Shown one piece after another: positions 46,388-58,284 of a stretch of DNA of 64,000 nucleotides. This DNA is from Bathymodiolus brooksi (taxonomy: Eukaryota > Mollusca > Bivalvia > Mytilida > Modiolidae), in assembly GCA_963680875.1 (NCBI GenBank), contig OY804586.1, forward strand, positions 49,538,203-49,602,202. The letters run 5' to 3'. The notes below the pieces were generated by a model. The model was not told the origin of the DNA. It searched no databases and worked only from the letters and a program-made list of their open reading frames with translations. Positions within the stretch are counted from its first letter, which is position 1; every line of letters begins with the position of its first letter. Position numbers and translations under genes: made by a program.

Positions 46388-47946
46388 CTTATAAAATTAA
46401 AAAAGAAAAAGCTTTTTGCTGCATTTGTTGATTTTGAAAAAGCTTTTGATACTGTATGGCGTGATGCCCTGTGGTCTAAGTTATTAATTAATAATATAAA
46501 TGGTAAAATGTACAATGTAATTTATAATATGTATCAGAACATTAAATCTAGAATTGTCTATAATGGTAAAGTATCGAATTATTTCGATTGTAATAATGGT
46601 GTTCGTCAAGGAAAAATCTTTCCCCCTTTCTCTTCTCGTTATATTTGAATGATTTAGAACAATTTTTGGATGAAAACAATGCAATCGGCTTAATTTCATT
46701 AACAGAAGATCTAGAACAAGAACTAGACACTTACCTGAAGCTTTTTATTTTATTATATGCTGACGACACAGTAATTTTAGCTGAAAGCAGTGACGATATG
46801 CAAAACCAAATAAATTATTTCTATGATTTCTGTAAGAGATGGAGATTAAAAGTGAACATAGAAAAGTCTAAAGTTCTGGTTTTGTCGAATGGTCGCCTAC
46901 CAAATAACATTAAATTTAACTATAACAACAAAGAGTTGAAAATTGTTGCACATTTTTCTTATCTTGTGATAGTATTTTCAAAAACGGGATCATTTAATAT
47001 AGCAAAAAAAGAACTCGTAAATAAAGGTATTAATGCCATGTATGAGGTATTAAGGAAAGGCAGAATACATAATTTATCAATTAAATGCCAGTTAGATTTG
47101 TTTGACAAAATTGTAAGACCTATTTTATTGTATGGGTGTGAAATTTGTGGTTTTGGTAAAAACGATATTATCGAGAGAGTCCATTTAAAATTTTGTAAAC
47201 TTTTATTACGTCTAAAAGTATCCACACCTAATTTTATGGTATATGGAGAATTGGGTAGATATCCACTAGAAATTGATATTAAAATAAGAATGATTTCATA
47301 TTGGTGTAAACTTATACAAGGGAAACAGTCAAAATTATCTACAATAGCATACAAACTGTTTATATATGTTAAAAATTTCAAAAATTGTAAAATTTCTGCT
47401 TGGATAAATCACATCCATAAAATCTTAAATGACAGTGGAATGTCGTATATATGGACTTTGCAAAATTGTATATCTGAAAAATGGTTAAAATTAGTAATTA
47501 AAAACAATTTAATTGATCAGTTTAAGCAAATATGGAACTCATCCATCGAAACATCTTCAAAGGGTGATAATTATAAACTGTTTAAAGGGGAATTAAAATT
47601 CGAGAATTATTTAGACATTTTAGAAGATAAGGACAAATTTACATTGTGTAGATTTAGAACTACAAACCACAGACTACCGGTAGAAGTGGGGAGATGGAAA
47701 AACAATACTAGAGAAAACAGGTTCTGTCATTTATGTTCAAGAGGAGAATTGGGAGACGAGTATCACTATATTTTTGAATGTACTGAATTTATTAATGAAA
47801 AAAAACTTTATTTTGATTTTATCCGTTTAAATAGACATAATATCATTAAATATAATAACCTGATGTCTTCTAAGTCTATATATACTTTAAGTAAACTCTG
47901 CAAATTTATCAGAATAGTAAACAAGAGGATATGTCCTCTAGGTTGA
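46388..47946 (+). pseudogene. LINE reverse transcriptase fragment, one frameshift
   Basis: The first frame holds KLFAAFVDFEKAFDTVWRDA (motif A, catalytic Asp, about 46405-46465) and NGVRQG (motif B start, 46598). Within the run of T/C at 46618-46640 the frame changes; the second frame continues LNDLEQFLDENNAIG. It then has LFILLYADDTVILAES (catalytic YADD, about 46745), KWRLKVNIEKSKVLV-type blocks, LLYGCEICGFGKNDIIERVH, and a C-terminal CHLCSRGELGDEYHYIFEC zinc-like motif, ending at 47946. The 433-codon second frame is otherwise open, so the insertion may be fairly young. The element clade is not certain. Confidence 0.85.
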
Positions 47947-48085
47947 TCCACTTCTTTTCACAATTCAATATTTGTTTAATTATGTATTACATGTATTTAT
48001 TTCTTATGTATATTGTGTTAATTGTACATGTCATAACTGTACCTCTGTAAATTGGTTATGAGAAATAAAGATATATACTCAAAAT
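46388..48085 (+). mobile_element. 5'-truncated non-LTR retrotransposon
   Basis: Starts within the RT domain just before motif A and runs to a 3' end with an AATAAA-like GAAATAAAG near 48062 and an AT-rich tail. The 5' endonuclease and ORF1 are absent. I found no clear target duplication. Confidence 0.75.
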
Positions 48086-48149
48086 AAGAGCATATAAATA
48101 AATTGTTTGTACAGTTATATTTATATGTCTACATATTATATATTTCAAT

Positions 48150-48640
48150 CTACCATCTGGTAATTAAGTCTCCCAAACAAAGTTTGGGAGACTTATTGTT
48201 TTTGCTCCGTTTCTTATTATTATTATTATTATTATACTTTACTATAGAAACCAAGCAAGAAATAATTAAGAAATTTTAAAGTTTTATTCCATGGAACAAG
48301 AAATAACTCATTATTCCCGCGGCAAACTGCACGTAGGTCAAATAACTGTGAGAAAATCTGCACGTAGCACAAAATAACTGTTTGAAATTGGCGAGCTTTT
48401 GCACGTCGAACCAATAACTAGTTATTTGCCTTAGCACGTCGAATCAATAACTAGTTTATTTCCCTCATATTAAATTTAGTTCAGTATAATAATACAGTTA
48501 TGTCCTTCATAAGAAGTTAATATCCATAATTATTAAAATCTCGATTTAATAATTATGGATATTAACTTCTCATGAAGGCCATAATTGTATATTATTAAGT
48601 CTCCCAAACAAAGTTTGGGAGACTTATTGTTTTTGCTCCG
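48150..48640. repeat. GTCTCCCAAAC repeat ends with short cysteine-free AT interior
   Basis: AAGTCTCCCAAACAAAGTTTGGGAGACTT hairpins (29 bases, 48164-48193 and 48596-48625) start repeat copies, each followed by ATTGTTTTTGCTCCGTTTCT. Between them lie degenerate GCACGTCGAACAATAACTAG motifs (48300-48460). Confidence 0.7.
48492..48594. repeat. Near-perfect hairpin, ~50-bp arms
   Basis: TTCATAAGAAGTTAATATCC plus ATAATTATTAAAATC at left is mirrored by GATTTAATAATTAT plus GGATATTAACTTCTCATGAA at right, with a two-base centre. It would extrude as a cruciform or hairpin. No coding. Confidence 0.85.
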
Positions 48641-50061
48641 TTTCTTATTAAGTCTCCCAAACAACGTTTGGAGACTTATTGTTTTTGCTCCGTTTCTTAT
48701 TATTATTATTATTATTATTATTCTTGTTCTTGTTATTCTCCTTTCTTTCCGTGCACCATGAACTTGTCCACGGCAGATCTCAGGAACTACAGGACAGAAT
48801 TTCATGAAACTTGGTGGAGTTATAGATATATGTTTCTAGTTGATCCTAAAGTTTTCAGATTTGTGGTAAAGGGGGTCAAAGCCATATTTCTGGGGTTTCA
48901 AATGGGGTGGGGGTTACTATAGAATCCTATGGGAAACTTGAAATTTCGTACATTAATGTTGATAACTTCTAACTGGATAATGATAGAGACATAAATTTTG
49001 ACATAGTGATAGGTCACCATTAGAGGAGCAATTCTACATTTTCAAAATTTTCAAGATGTCTGCCATTTTCAAAATGGTTGCCAAAACACGGCATAAAAAT
49101 GGGGGGTAAAAATTCAACATTGTCCGATATCATCAAAATTTGATATGTAGGTAGATAGTGTCAGTGGCCGGTTTGGGAGACTTCATAATTGTTAGATTAT
49201 AATCATATCTTGTTATTATTATTATTAGTATTATTCTTTCTTTCCGTGCACCATGAACTTGTCCACGCAGATCTCAGGAACTACAGGACAGAATTTCATG
49301 AAACTTGGTGGAGTTATAGATATATGTTTCTAGTTGATCCTAAAGTTTTCAGATTTGTGGTAAAGGGGGTCAAAGCCATATTTTTGGAGGTTCAAAGAGG
49401 GTGGGGGTTACTATAGAATCCTATGGGAAACTTGAAATTGTGTACATTAATGTTGATAACTTCTAACTGGATAATGATAGAGACATAAAATTTGACATAG
49501 TGATAGGTCACCATCAGAGGAGCAATTCTGCGTTTTCAAGATGTCTGCCATTTTCAAAATGGCTGCCAAAACACGGCATAAAAATTCAACATTGTCCGAT
49601 ATCATCAACCTTTGATATGTGGGTAGATAATGATGTCCCGAATTGATTCCCGACATCGAAAAAAAATTTCCGGCCGCCATTTTCAAAATGGCCACCACAA
49701 TACCGCAAAAATTCAACATTGTCCGATATCATCAAAATTTGATATGTGGGTAGATAATGATGTCCCGAATTGATTCCCGACATTGAAAAATTTCTACCGG
49801 TCGCTATTTTTAAAATGGCCGCCACAATACCGCACAAATTCAACATTGTTCGATTTCAACGAAATTTCATATGTTGGTAGATTATGATGTCCGGAATTGA
49901 TTTCCGACATTGCAAAATTTCTACCGGTCTCCATTTTCAAAATGGCCACCACAATGCGCAAAAAATTAAGCTCAAAATTTGTCACAATGCAAAGTGTTCA
50001 TTTAAACTGTTGTCAGTGGCCGGTTTGGGAGACTTCATAATCGTTATATTATAATCATATC

Positions 50062-50093
<32 letters not shown>

Positions 50094-50850
50094 CTCTTTC
50101 TCCTTTCTTTCCGCGGACCATGAACTTGTCCACGGCAGATCTTAGGAACTACTGGACAGAATTTCATGAAACTTGGTGGAGTTATATATATATGTTTCTA
50201 GTTGGTCCTAAAGTTTTCAGCTTTGTGGTAAAGGGGGTCAAAGTCATATTTTGAGGGGTTCAAAGGGGGTGTGGGTTACTATAGAATCCTATAGGAAAGT
50301 TGAAATTTCGTACATTAATGTTGATAACTTCTAAATTGATAATGATAGAGACATACAATTTGACATAGTGATAGGTCACCATTAGAGGAGCAATTCTGCA
50401 TTTTCAAAATTTTCAAGGTGTCTGCCATTTTCAAAATGGCTGCCAAAACACGGCATAAAAAATGGGTGGTAAAAAACATTGTCCGATATCATCAAAATTT
50501 TATATGTGGGTAGATAATGATGTCCCGAATTACTTCCCGACATTGAAAAATTTCTACCGGTCGCCATTTTTAAAATGGCTGCCACAATACCGCACAAATT
50601 CAGCATTGTTCGATTTCAACGAAATGTCATATGTAGGTAGATTATGATGTCCTGAATTGATTCCCGACATCGACAAATTTCTACCGGTTTCCATTTTCAA
50701 AATGGCAGCCACAATACCGCAAAAATTCAACATTGTTCGACTTCAAAGGTAGGTTTTGATTTTTTTTTAAACCTGTTGTCAGTGGCCGGTTTGGGAGACT
50801 CCATAATCGTTAGATTATAATCATATCTTGTTTAACTCTATGCTGGAGCT
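48640..50850 (+). repeat. Three tandem copies of a 0.5-0.9-kb repeat with ~125-bp subrepeats
   Basis: Copies begin near 48690, 49210 and 50065. Each starts with an ATT microsatellite, then TTTCTTTCCGTGCACCATGA, GAATTTCATGAAACTTGGTG and GGGTTACTATAGAATCCTAT. Each ends GGCCGGTTTGGGAGACT followed by AATCGTTAGATTATAATCAT. Copies 2 and 3 contain subrepeats of about 125 bp (CCATTTTCAAAATGGC starts at about 49549, 49676, 49801, 49930 and 50423, 50562, 50690). The GTCTCCCAAAC/GTTTGGGAGAC ends form an inverted pair. Open frames are short artefacts. Confidence 0.85.
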
Positions 50851-52672
50851 TATACATTGTTTTTATTAGTTTTTTTTTTTTTTTTTTTTTTTTTGATTTA
50901 CCGGTAAGATAAAAATTGATATGTGCATCAATAATGATACCTATTATTTTACAGTTATTACACCTTGGCTTTTTTTGAGCCATTGTTCTTGTTAGTCTGG
51001 TCATCTTGTCTGTCAGGTGGAGTTGGAGGTGTATGACTTCTTACTGTCTGTTTAGGTCCATGTGAGACTGGTGTTTTCATAAATGTTTCCATTGTATTTT
51101 TTTTCCCACTTGCTTTTGAATTTTTGGTTGAATCGGTCTTAGAAAATGTTACTTGATGTACACTTTGTAATTGTTCAATATCATCAGTCGTACTTTCGCC
51201 TTCTTGTGTTGTATTGTGTATTTCTACAGTAGTTATATTCTGTACAGTGTCTGTCTGAACATCTGTATTACTGTCCTCTGTATTGTGATCTTGTGTTTCA
51301 CACTCATCCTCTGTAAACTTATTTGGGCAGTCCATCATTTTGTGTCCTGTTTTGTGACATGCTTTGCACACCCCGTCATTTGTACAATCATACAGAAAAT
51401 GCCCATGAGATAGGCATTTGTAACACATAGGTACTTTGTCTGTTCTATTTGTATTGTTATTTTGTTGGTTATGTATAGAGAATTCTGGTTGACCACTATG
51501 GAATACAAGAGCCCAATATCTACCAATTTGAAGCTTTCTTGGGATTGGGTTTTTTAATGTTTTACTTATAATCAATATGTCACCTGTTTCACAATTGGTT
51601 AACTTTCCATCTACCCTAAGTCTCTCTCTGAATAACCCTTGAATTTCACAGCCCTCTAATGTTAGGGCACGATGGATCTGTCCATCATCGGCGGAAAGTG
51701 GCACGTTTTTTACTTTTATCCTTATGGTGTCTGGTTGTGTTCGACCAGGATTATATGGATTTTGTGAATGAAGGGGATTTGCCTGCCACGCAAAACTAAA
51801 CCCTGCACCAACAATGACAGTCTGTCTTCCTCATTATCCATATAAATACGCCACATATCCCTGATACGCTGTATACCCTTTATATACTGAGGGTAGTCTT
51901 ACTCCAATGCCTTGTATATCTCGACATTTGTCAGCCACAAGGATCGTGCTGGTTTCATTGATGAACCAAAGACATCCTCGTCTTTAAGAAAGACTGGTTT
52001 GACCTTTTCATCGGATGAATTACTTTTTGTGTTTGTGTTTGTGTTTGTAATTTAGTTTTCTTTACCATCGTCTTTTACTATCTCCTCGTAAGACGCCATT
52101 TTTTCTTTGTTTACGCCTTTTTCTTCGTCTAAAATGTCATTTTCTACTGTTTTCATACCACGTAAACTCTGGATCAATTGCTCAATTTGAGCATCACTGA
52201 ATTGTCCATTCAAGTATTGACTATTTGTAGCCATAGCTTACTATTTTAAAATAAGCTTAAACTTTTTTTGGGAGTACTCACTTAGCAGACCTTAGCATAC
52301 TAAGGGACATAGTTTCTTCTTTGCTCATTAGCCGTTGCTGCAAGTTGTCTTTTAGTAGCAAGGAGAATGGTATTCTCCAAATACGTGGAATTCATTAATG
52401 TTAGTCCCAGGGGAGATTTGTGTAGGGTTTGCCCAGTACCCCAATCACACACCCTTTTCTCAGAGACGTTGTCATCCACAGTGGTGACATTATGACCGTC
52501 ATGTATCTATTACCCAAGGGTGGGCAAAATCGTAAATAAAATTTCTGTTTTCCTTTGAATATCTATCTGTTTGGGTTGCAATAAACATTCGAAGGATATA
52601 ATTTTGCTAGAGAGAATTTTCAACTGGTGTATGTTAAAGAAAATATGTTTATTCGTATCTGGTTGTACAATC
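50700..52672 (-). mobile_element. ORF1-only LINE unit, copy 2
   Basis: Colinear with copy 1 (32848-34836) from CACAATACCGCAAAAATTCA to GGTTGTACAATCTT, about 90-95% identical by eye. It includes both the leader upstream of ORF1 and the same repeat-derived sequence downstream. Here the right neighbour is ordinary AT-rich DNA, whereas in copy 1 it is the tail of an ORF2 pseudogene. Confidence 0.7.
50958..52234 (-). pseudogene. LINE ORF1 protein with two CCHC zinc knuckles (copy 2)
   Basis: It opens MATNSQYLNGQFSDAQIEQL (52234). A stop falls after DDGKEN at 52052 and frame changes follow near 51900-51750. From 51704 a clean 248-codon frame carries RERLRVDGKLTNCETGD, PRKLQIGRYWALVFHSGQPE and the knuckles CYKCLSHGHFLYDC and CKACHKTGHKMMDC. 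The complete basic tail ends SKKAKV at 50958. Unlike copy 1, the C-terminus is intact, which shows that copy 1's ending is a later break. It has no ORF2 partner in cis. Confidence 0.8.
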
Positions 52673-53412
52673 TTAATATTTTTGATTGAAGATCATCTGC
52701 AATGATTTTCTTTGCGGGCTTTGGTTCGATCACCATTGATGCCATTTATACATGTTAAATACAAAAACATTGTCTACTAAATATTATATCTTAGATATTT
52801 ATCTGAAATTACACTTTTTGTATTATCCGAAACAATGGCTATGTTATTTACCCTAGAGAACAGAATATTTGACGGTGTAAGACATATATATAGCCTCTGT
52901 TTCGGTGAATTATATCTTAGGTGTAATATCACTAAAGCCGGCACCAGTAAAAAGGATGTATGATAAAGTAGTACGTAAAATACAAAATGAATCCCTACAT
53001 GGTTAGATAACAAATAAACCCTAGTAGATACTGCAAAATATTGAAAATCAGCAGAAACCTACAGATTTAAAGATCATCTTTAAAAACCCATATTTTATGA
53101 CCTAGTGGTCTTAAATGAAAATTTGTTAGTATTGGAAAGTAGCCATCTGAAATTGCATTAACGCTTTCGACATGGCATAGCAATCAACAAGTTGATGGTG
53201 GCCATTATGAGGTAGAAGCAGAAATGATTGTAGATGCAATTAAATGTATGCTGATTTTCGGAGGTAAGATTCCAATTCGGTATCCCTTCCATGAGATATG
53301 AGTGTCACTTATATTAAACTTCAGGTGAAACCTGTATGAATGCTCAAACAGATTGTATTTAACATAGAATGCTATGGGGAATTATTTAGTGGTATGGCTC
53401 CTTTTTTAACTT
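52673..53412. other. No gene recognised
   Basis: AT-rich sequence with short open frames only and no repeat match noticed. Confidence 0.4.
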
Positions 53413-53837
53413 TATATATAGGAAGAACATTGAGAACCAAAACCGAATTATAAAGAGAAGATCCGGGTAGAAAGAAAAGCATAAAACAAGACAACAAATT
53501 AAACATTCGAACATCAAAAACTCCCGCACAAAGAGGAAGTGTGACTAATTGCCATTGTAATGGATAAATCAGTCCGCGTAAAATAAGTCCGGTTGGCCTT
53601 ATATTTCTACATAAATCCAAGGTTGCAAATCCGCCTAGTTAAAAAGGTCCTTAGAACGATTTACATAGTTGAAATAGTTCGTGTGGCATTTCTTGTTAGT
53701 AAATATCGTCCGTGGACTTATTTTACTAGTAACTTTATCGGTTCGTCCTTACCTGTAATTGTTTGTAGGATGGCTCATGTCATACGTCATATTTATGTCA
53801 TTTCTGTTTGTTTGCGCATAGTGGTTTCCAACGCTTC

Positions 53838-54078
53838 TTGACTATATGCATATCATGACGGATGTCTTATAAGAAGCAGGATCTGCTTTACCCTTTGCGA
53901 GCAGCTGTGTTCACCCCCGGTTTATGGTGGGGTTCGTATTTGTTCATCTTTTTGGTTTTTGATTTTTTGTTGTGGTTTTTTTTTCTTCTACCTGCGCCTG
54001 TCTTGTGTGTCCAATGCTGCCAGTGTCTCTAGATTGTTCATTCTTTATTGCTCCTTTGGTTTTCTCTAACGTGTATTT
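53838..54078 (+). repeat. Dispersed repeat R1, plus copy
   Basis: Reads ATGTCTTATAAGAAGCAGGA, TCTGCTTTACCCTTTGCGAG, GTGTTCACCCCCGGTTTATG, GTGGGGTTCGTATTTGTTCA, then CTCTAGATTGTTC and CTCCTTTGGTTTTCTC. It is the best preserved R1 copy in the window. Confidence 0.65.
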
Positions 54079-54226
54079 ACACTAGGACTTATTGTTTCTG
54101 TTTCAATAATGATATATTCAACAAATCTAGGACATGATTCCCATTAAATGAACGATAAACGTACTAGTACATATAGTAGCCATGTTATGTACACTTCCGT
54201 AATATTATAGGGACAGTATGCTCCAA

Positions 54227-54580
54227 CGAGTGAGCTGAGTGAGTGAATGTTGTTTAGCGTCAACTCAGCAATTTTCAGCTATATCATGGCGAGAACAAGT
54301 TAATTTTCAATTATGTATGGTCAGCTTTGTACTAGACCAACAACTTTTTTATTGTGCTAACCCACCGAAACAACAGTCCACGGATAGACATGTCGCCTCA
54401 ACCGGACACATGTTCCTGCTTCCGAGCCAACCAGTCTTTACTTTTTTTCCTTAATGCTACGTGCTTAGCAGAGAGCCAACAAATACCAATTTTTTAGTCG
54501 TTGGATTGATCCGATAGGGACTCGAACTCGCGATCTACCATACTAGAGGCGAGCACGCTAACCATTACACCATCGATGCG
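54227..54580 (-). mobile_element. SINE family A
   Basis: On the minus strand the head is CATCGATGGTGTAATGGTTA, GCGTGCTCGCCTCTAG and a B box GCGAGTTCGAGTCCCTA near 54515-54532. The body ends in CTCGCCATGATATAGCTGAA...GTTGACGCTAAACAACA and a CACT tail at 54227. The tRNA-like head is the cleanest of the three family A copies. Confidence 0.85.
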
Positions 54581-54835
54581 CTTCACATCACAAAACAACG
54601 AATAAATCATTGACAATTAACCCAATTTAAATGTGCAATTACAATCCGGATATAGTTCCCGAATGGTACAATAAACTACGATAAATGTCATTTTAACATT
54701 ATGATGTAATTAAGAGATCCTGAATGTACTAACCTCAAAATCTGAAATAAGACATACTTTGTTATTTAGAGTGTGTATAGCGTATGTTTTATATATACTC
54801 AACCAAAACATTGCCACACATTTTCTTTCTGGGCA

Positions 54836-55299
54836 CCACCCACCATGATATAGCTGAAATATTGTTGAAAGTTGGGTTAAACACCATAACCCTAACCCTC
54901 TTTCTGGGTATTGGTGAAGGATCAAACTCGCAGAGCTGCTCAGTGCGGTTCCGGGAGTCGGATAGGGAGAGCACTGGCACTGTCAGTGTGGTTGTCGGAT
55001 TATAGTACGGAAATTCTGGCCGTGGAGTATAGAGGGTAAAGTGTTTGAATAGTACCATGCTCCTTGCAAGCTAAAGACTTCTTTTGAAGATTTCGAAAAA
55101 GGGTAGGCGCTTTGTAACCGCAGCAAAAGACTAAATGCTTTATTCCTACCCAACACTCTATCCTTTTTCAGTGGCAGTCAAAAGTCGTTATAATTCGGTT
55201 GACCCATCTTCTCGCTGGACGTTAAGCAATAATCAATATATCCATTTCAATTAGATCACTACAATTCCAACTTCGTTCAGTAAATATAGATTCACCTTC
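54836..55299. other. SINE 3' end fragment, otherwise no gene
   Basis: ACCATGATATAGCTGAAATA...GTTAAACACCATAACCCTAA at 54841-54897 is a plus-strand SINE 3' module with a CCCTAA tail but no head. The remainder shows no domain. The short telomere-like tail belongs to the SINE. Confidence 0.55.
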
Positions 55300-56020
55300 A
55301 TCTACCAGTGGATTACTATATATCACCACTCTCGAGATTCTCCTTCTACCCGTGGATTACGATATATCCCCACTCTCGAGATTCTCCTTCTACCAGTGGA
55401 TTACGATATATCCCCACTCTCGAGATTCTCCTTCTACTAGTGGATTACAATCTATCCCCACTCTCGAGATTCTCCTTCTACCAGTGGATTACGATATATC
55501 CCCACTCTCGAGATTCTCCTTCTACTAGTGGATTACGATATATCCCCACTCTCGAGATTCTCCTTCTACTAGTGGATTACAATCTATCCCCACTCTCGAG
55601 ATTCTCCTTCTACCAGTGGATTACGATATATCCCCACTCTCGAGATTCTCCTTCTACTAGTGGATTACGAAATATCCCCACTCTTGAGATTCTCCTTCTA
55701 CCAGTGGATTACGATATATCCCCACTCTCGAGATTCTCCTTCTACTAGTGGATTACGATATTTCTCCACTCTCGAGATTCTCCTTCTACCAGTGGATTAC
55801 TATTTTCCCCACTCTCGAGATTCTCCTTCTACTAGTGGATTACGATATTTCTCCACTCTCGAGATTCTCCTTCTACCAGTGGATTACGATATTTCTCTAC
55901 TATCGAGATTCTCCTTCTTCTACCAGTGGATTACGATATATCCCCACTCTCGAGATTTTCCTTCTACCAGTGGATTACGATATTTCTCCACTCTCTAGAT
56001 ACTCCTACTTCTACCAGTGG
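55300..56020. repeat. 44-bp minisatellite, ~16 units
   Basis: Unit: CCCCACTCTCGAGATTCTCC plus TTCTACCAGTGGATTACGATATAT, with ACCAGTGG/ACTAGTGG alternation. Most units carry CTCGAG. Because 44 is not a multiple of three, open frames cycle through all three readings of the unit; they are artefacts. Confidence 0.95.
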
Positions 56021-56064
56021 ATTACCTCTGTTTCGAAGAATTGTGTTGTATTCAGACTTTATGT

Positions 56065-56965
56065 GCATGTACTAGGAAGAACGCTGAAAACCAAGATCCA
56101 AAGAGTTTCAAATAAAGGGAAGATCTGAGTACAAAGAAAAAGAGTATTAAAAAACAAAGGTAAAACTAAACAAAAGAACAAACATTCAGACATCAGAAAC
56201 TCCCACAAAACCGGAAGTGGGACTAGTTGCCACTCTCACGGATTAATCAGTCCACGTAAAATAAGTCCGGTTGGACTAATATTTCTACATATATCCAAGG
56301 TTACAAATCATCCTAGTTTATATGGTTCTTAGAATAATTGATCTAGTTGAAATAGCTAGTTCCTTTGTAAATATCGTCCATTGACTTACTTTAATAGCAG
56401 CTTTATTCCATCCTGACTAATTTCAAGGACTCAGATAGCTCCTTTTTATAGTTCGAAGTACAAAAATTGTCCACAGTCAGTGAGCTAAATTTACCTTCGG
56501 ATAAGTCGAATACTCGACTATTTCAAATTTAGAGTGGGGGTTCGACTTTTACATAACGTGATTCGAATATATTTATCTAGGTTAAATATATTACATTTAA
56601 ATGGGTAATTGTAATTACGGATATACAGTCAAGCCTTACCATGCGGTTCACCTTAATCAAGCAGTCAGGACAGGTCACCCTTTCTCGTCCTATCATGGAA
56701 AAGTTCATATGAATTGAACCTATTTTAAGAGGTCACATGTCTTGAAATACCACGTGTTCTTTGTCCCAAGGTGACCTCTTTATACAGGCTTGACTGTAGG
56801 GGCGCTATGGTACAAAAAATATTGTAAATGTCATATTAACATTATGATGTCATTAGAAAACCGCATGTATAAACCTCAAAATCTGAAATAAGACATAATT
56901 TGTTATTTTGATAGGGGTTTTTTTACGTATGTTTTATGTATACTCAACCAAAACATTGACACATA
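56065..56965 (+). repeat. Local segmental duplication, copy 2
   Basis: Second copy of 53413-54835, lacking the SINE and R1 insertions but carrying a 171-bp MITE at 56626-56796. Divergence is moderate, with several small indels. Confidence 0.7.
56626..56796. mobile_element. TA-flanked MITE, 171 bp
   Basis: Ends CAGTCAAGCCT and AGGCTTGACTG form an 11-bp terminal inverted repeat, flanked by TA on both sides (56624-56625 and 56797-56798). This fits a pogo/Tigger-type non-autonomous element. The matching position in duplication copy 1 (near 54645) lacks it. Confidence 0.85.
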
Positions 56966-58034
56966 AATTAAAGGAAAACTACAGTCAGTTGAACATTTGT
57001 AATAATTCAATACATTATAACTTTTTATTCGTAAATAACTAATTATTAAACAAAAAACACCTTTATTAACATTGATATACCCGATTAGAAATATGAATAT
57101 TTGGAATTTCCTGTCGTAGTGTAAGCGGCCATGACACCTCTTCGTGTGACGTCACCAAATCTGTTTCATGTTAGTTGAATAAATAATGTGTTTGACCCTT
57201 CCCAATCAATAGCCCTTTTTGGTTATGTTTTGATATCAGATCAACTGCAATACAATGTTTACAATTTGTATATCGTCCTATTTTTTCTTTCTTAATATTT
57301 CCATCCCATGATACATTTTCATAAAACATACGAGTTTATTTGTTTTTTTGGGGGGTATAATTTCATGTTTTACATGATTGGCCGTAGGTTACTAGTCGCT
57401 TTATGCGTACACGTGGCTTTTTCTTTTTTGTCTTCAATGCCTGTCGTAATTTCCCGTATTTTTCGTGGTCACTGGTCGATGTGTTTACAAGGGTATGATC
57501 GGTAATTACAACAACAACAAAAACTTCTCATACTTTTCCTTTTCGTTAGTGCAATAAAATGCTTGACATGAAGTTATATTGATTTTGTAAATATCCAAAT
57601 ATAAATATACGACGTTATTTTAAGATTTACATCATTTGTAATGACAAAATTGCAACTGATGCTGATATATGATATTGACATTGTGACGTCATGGCTCTTT
57701 CGGAAGAGTTTTAATTGCAGGTATAATCCGAGAATGGATTATGCCTTTTGTCTCCTCACAATTGAAGAGTTCTATAAAATCGCAATCCCCATTATTTGGT
57801 GATACATGCAACTTCAATCACCAAATTCTACCTTACGGTATACTATTTTTTAACTTTTATTAACACAAATGTCTTTTATTTACTGCCATTTAAATTTTCA
57901 CGCAAACATGTTAAGGCCATGGCGTTTTCCTTTAACCTTATTTCGGGGTTTTTTTCCAACAAAAAAATCGGTCTCCTCTCAATATACTCTAATCAATAGG
58001 CATTACAGTTCCGAACATTTCGTTAAGAAAATTA
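56966..58034. other. No gene recognised
   Basis: AT-rich. A 65-codon open frame at 57308-57505 is hydrophobic but has no recognised family or splice context. Nothing else is seen. Confidence 0.35.
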
Positions 58035-58262
58035 GAATCGATAAGAGGAGTTTGAAGATACCAAAATCAGAATCATCCATAAATCGAAGGACAGACAACA
58101 CAATGGCCAAAAGTAAATGTGACAAAAAGACAAGCAACGATCTACAAAACTCTACACAAAACAACAAAGGGCAAGCAACACGAACCCCTCTAGAAACTGG
58201 GGTTGGACTCGTATACTCCGGAAAGGTAGGCAATTCATGCTCCACAAGTGGCACCCGTCATG
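58035..58262 (-). repeat. Dispersed repeat R1, minus copy
   Basis: Reads GAGTTTGAAGATACCAAAAT, CAACACAATGGCCAAAAGTA, ACAAGCAACGATCTACAAAA, GCAACACGAACCCCTC, TACTCCGGAAAGGTAGGC and TGCTCCACAAGTGGCACC. The order matches 16925-17150. The 144-codon open frame across it (57869-58303) is fortuitous. Confidence 0.65.
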
Positions 58263-58284
58263 TTTCTCTAGTTACAAACCAGGG

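Larger units (their letters stand above)
53413..54835 (+). repeat. Local segmental duplication, copy 1
   Basis: Blocks GAAAACCAAxAxC, CATCAAAAACTCCCGCAC, AATAAGTCCGGTTGG, AAATATCGTCC and later AACCTCAAAATCTGAAATAA plus CTCAACCAAAACATTG occur in the same order at 56065-56965. Here the copy is longer because an R1 repeat (53838-54078) and a SINE (54227-54580) lie inside. No gene. Confidence 0.7.

Noticed and set aside
46003..46515. 170-codon minus-strand open frame
   Set aside because: It overlaps the AT-rich direct repeat and the start of the plus-strand LINE RT; no recognisable domain.
54885..54900. Telomeric repeat
   Set aside because: CCCTAACCC here and near 63400 is the short simple-repeat tail of SINE family B-type 3' ends, only one or two units long.
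55308..56128. Repetitive protein encoded by the 44-bp array
   Set aside because: 44 is not a multiple of three; the long frames merely cycle through the three readings of a stop-free unit.
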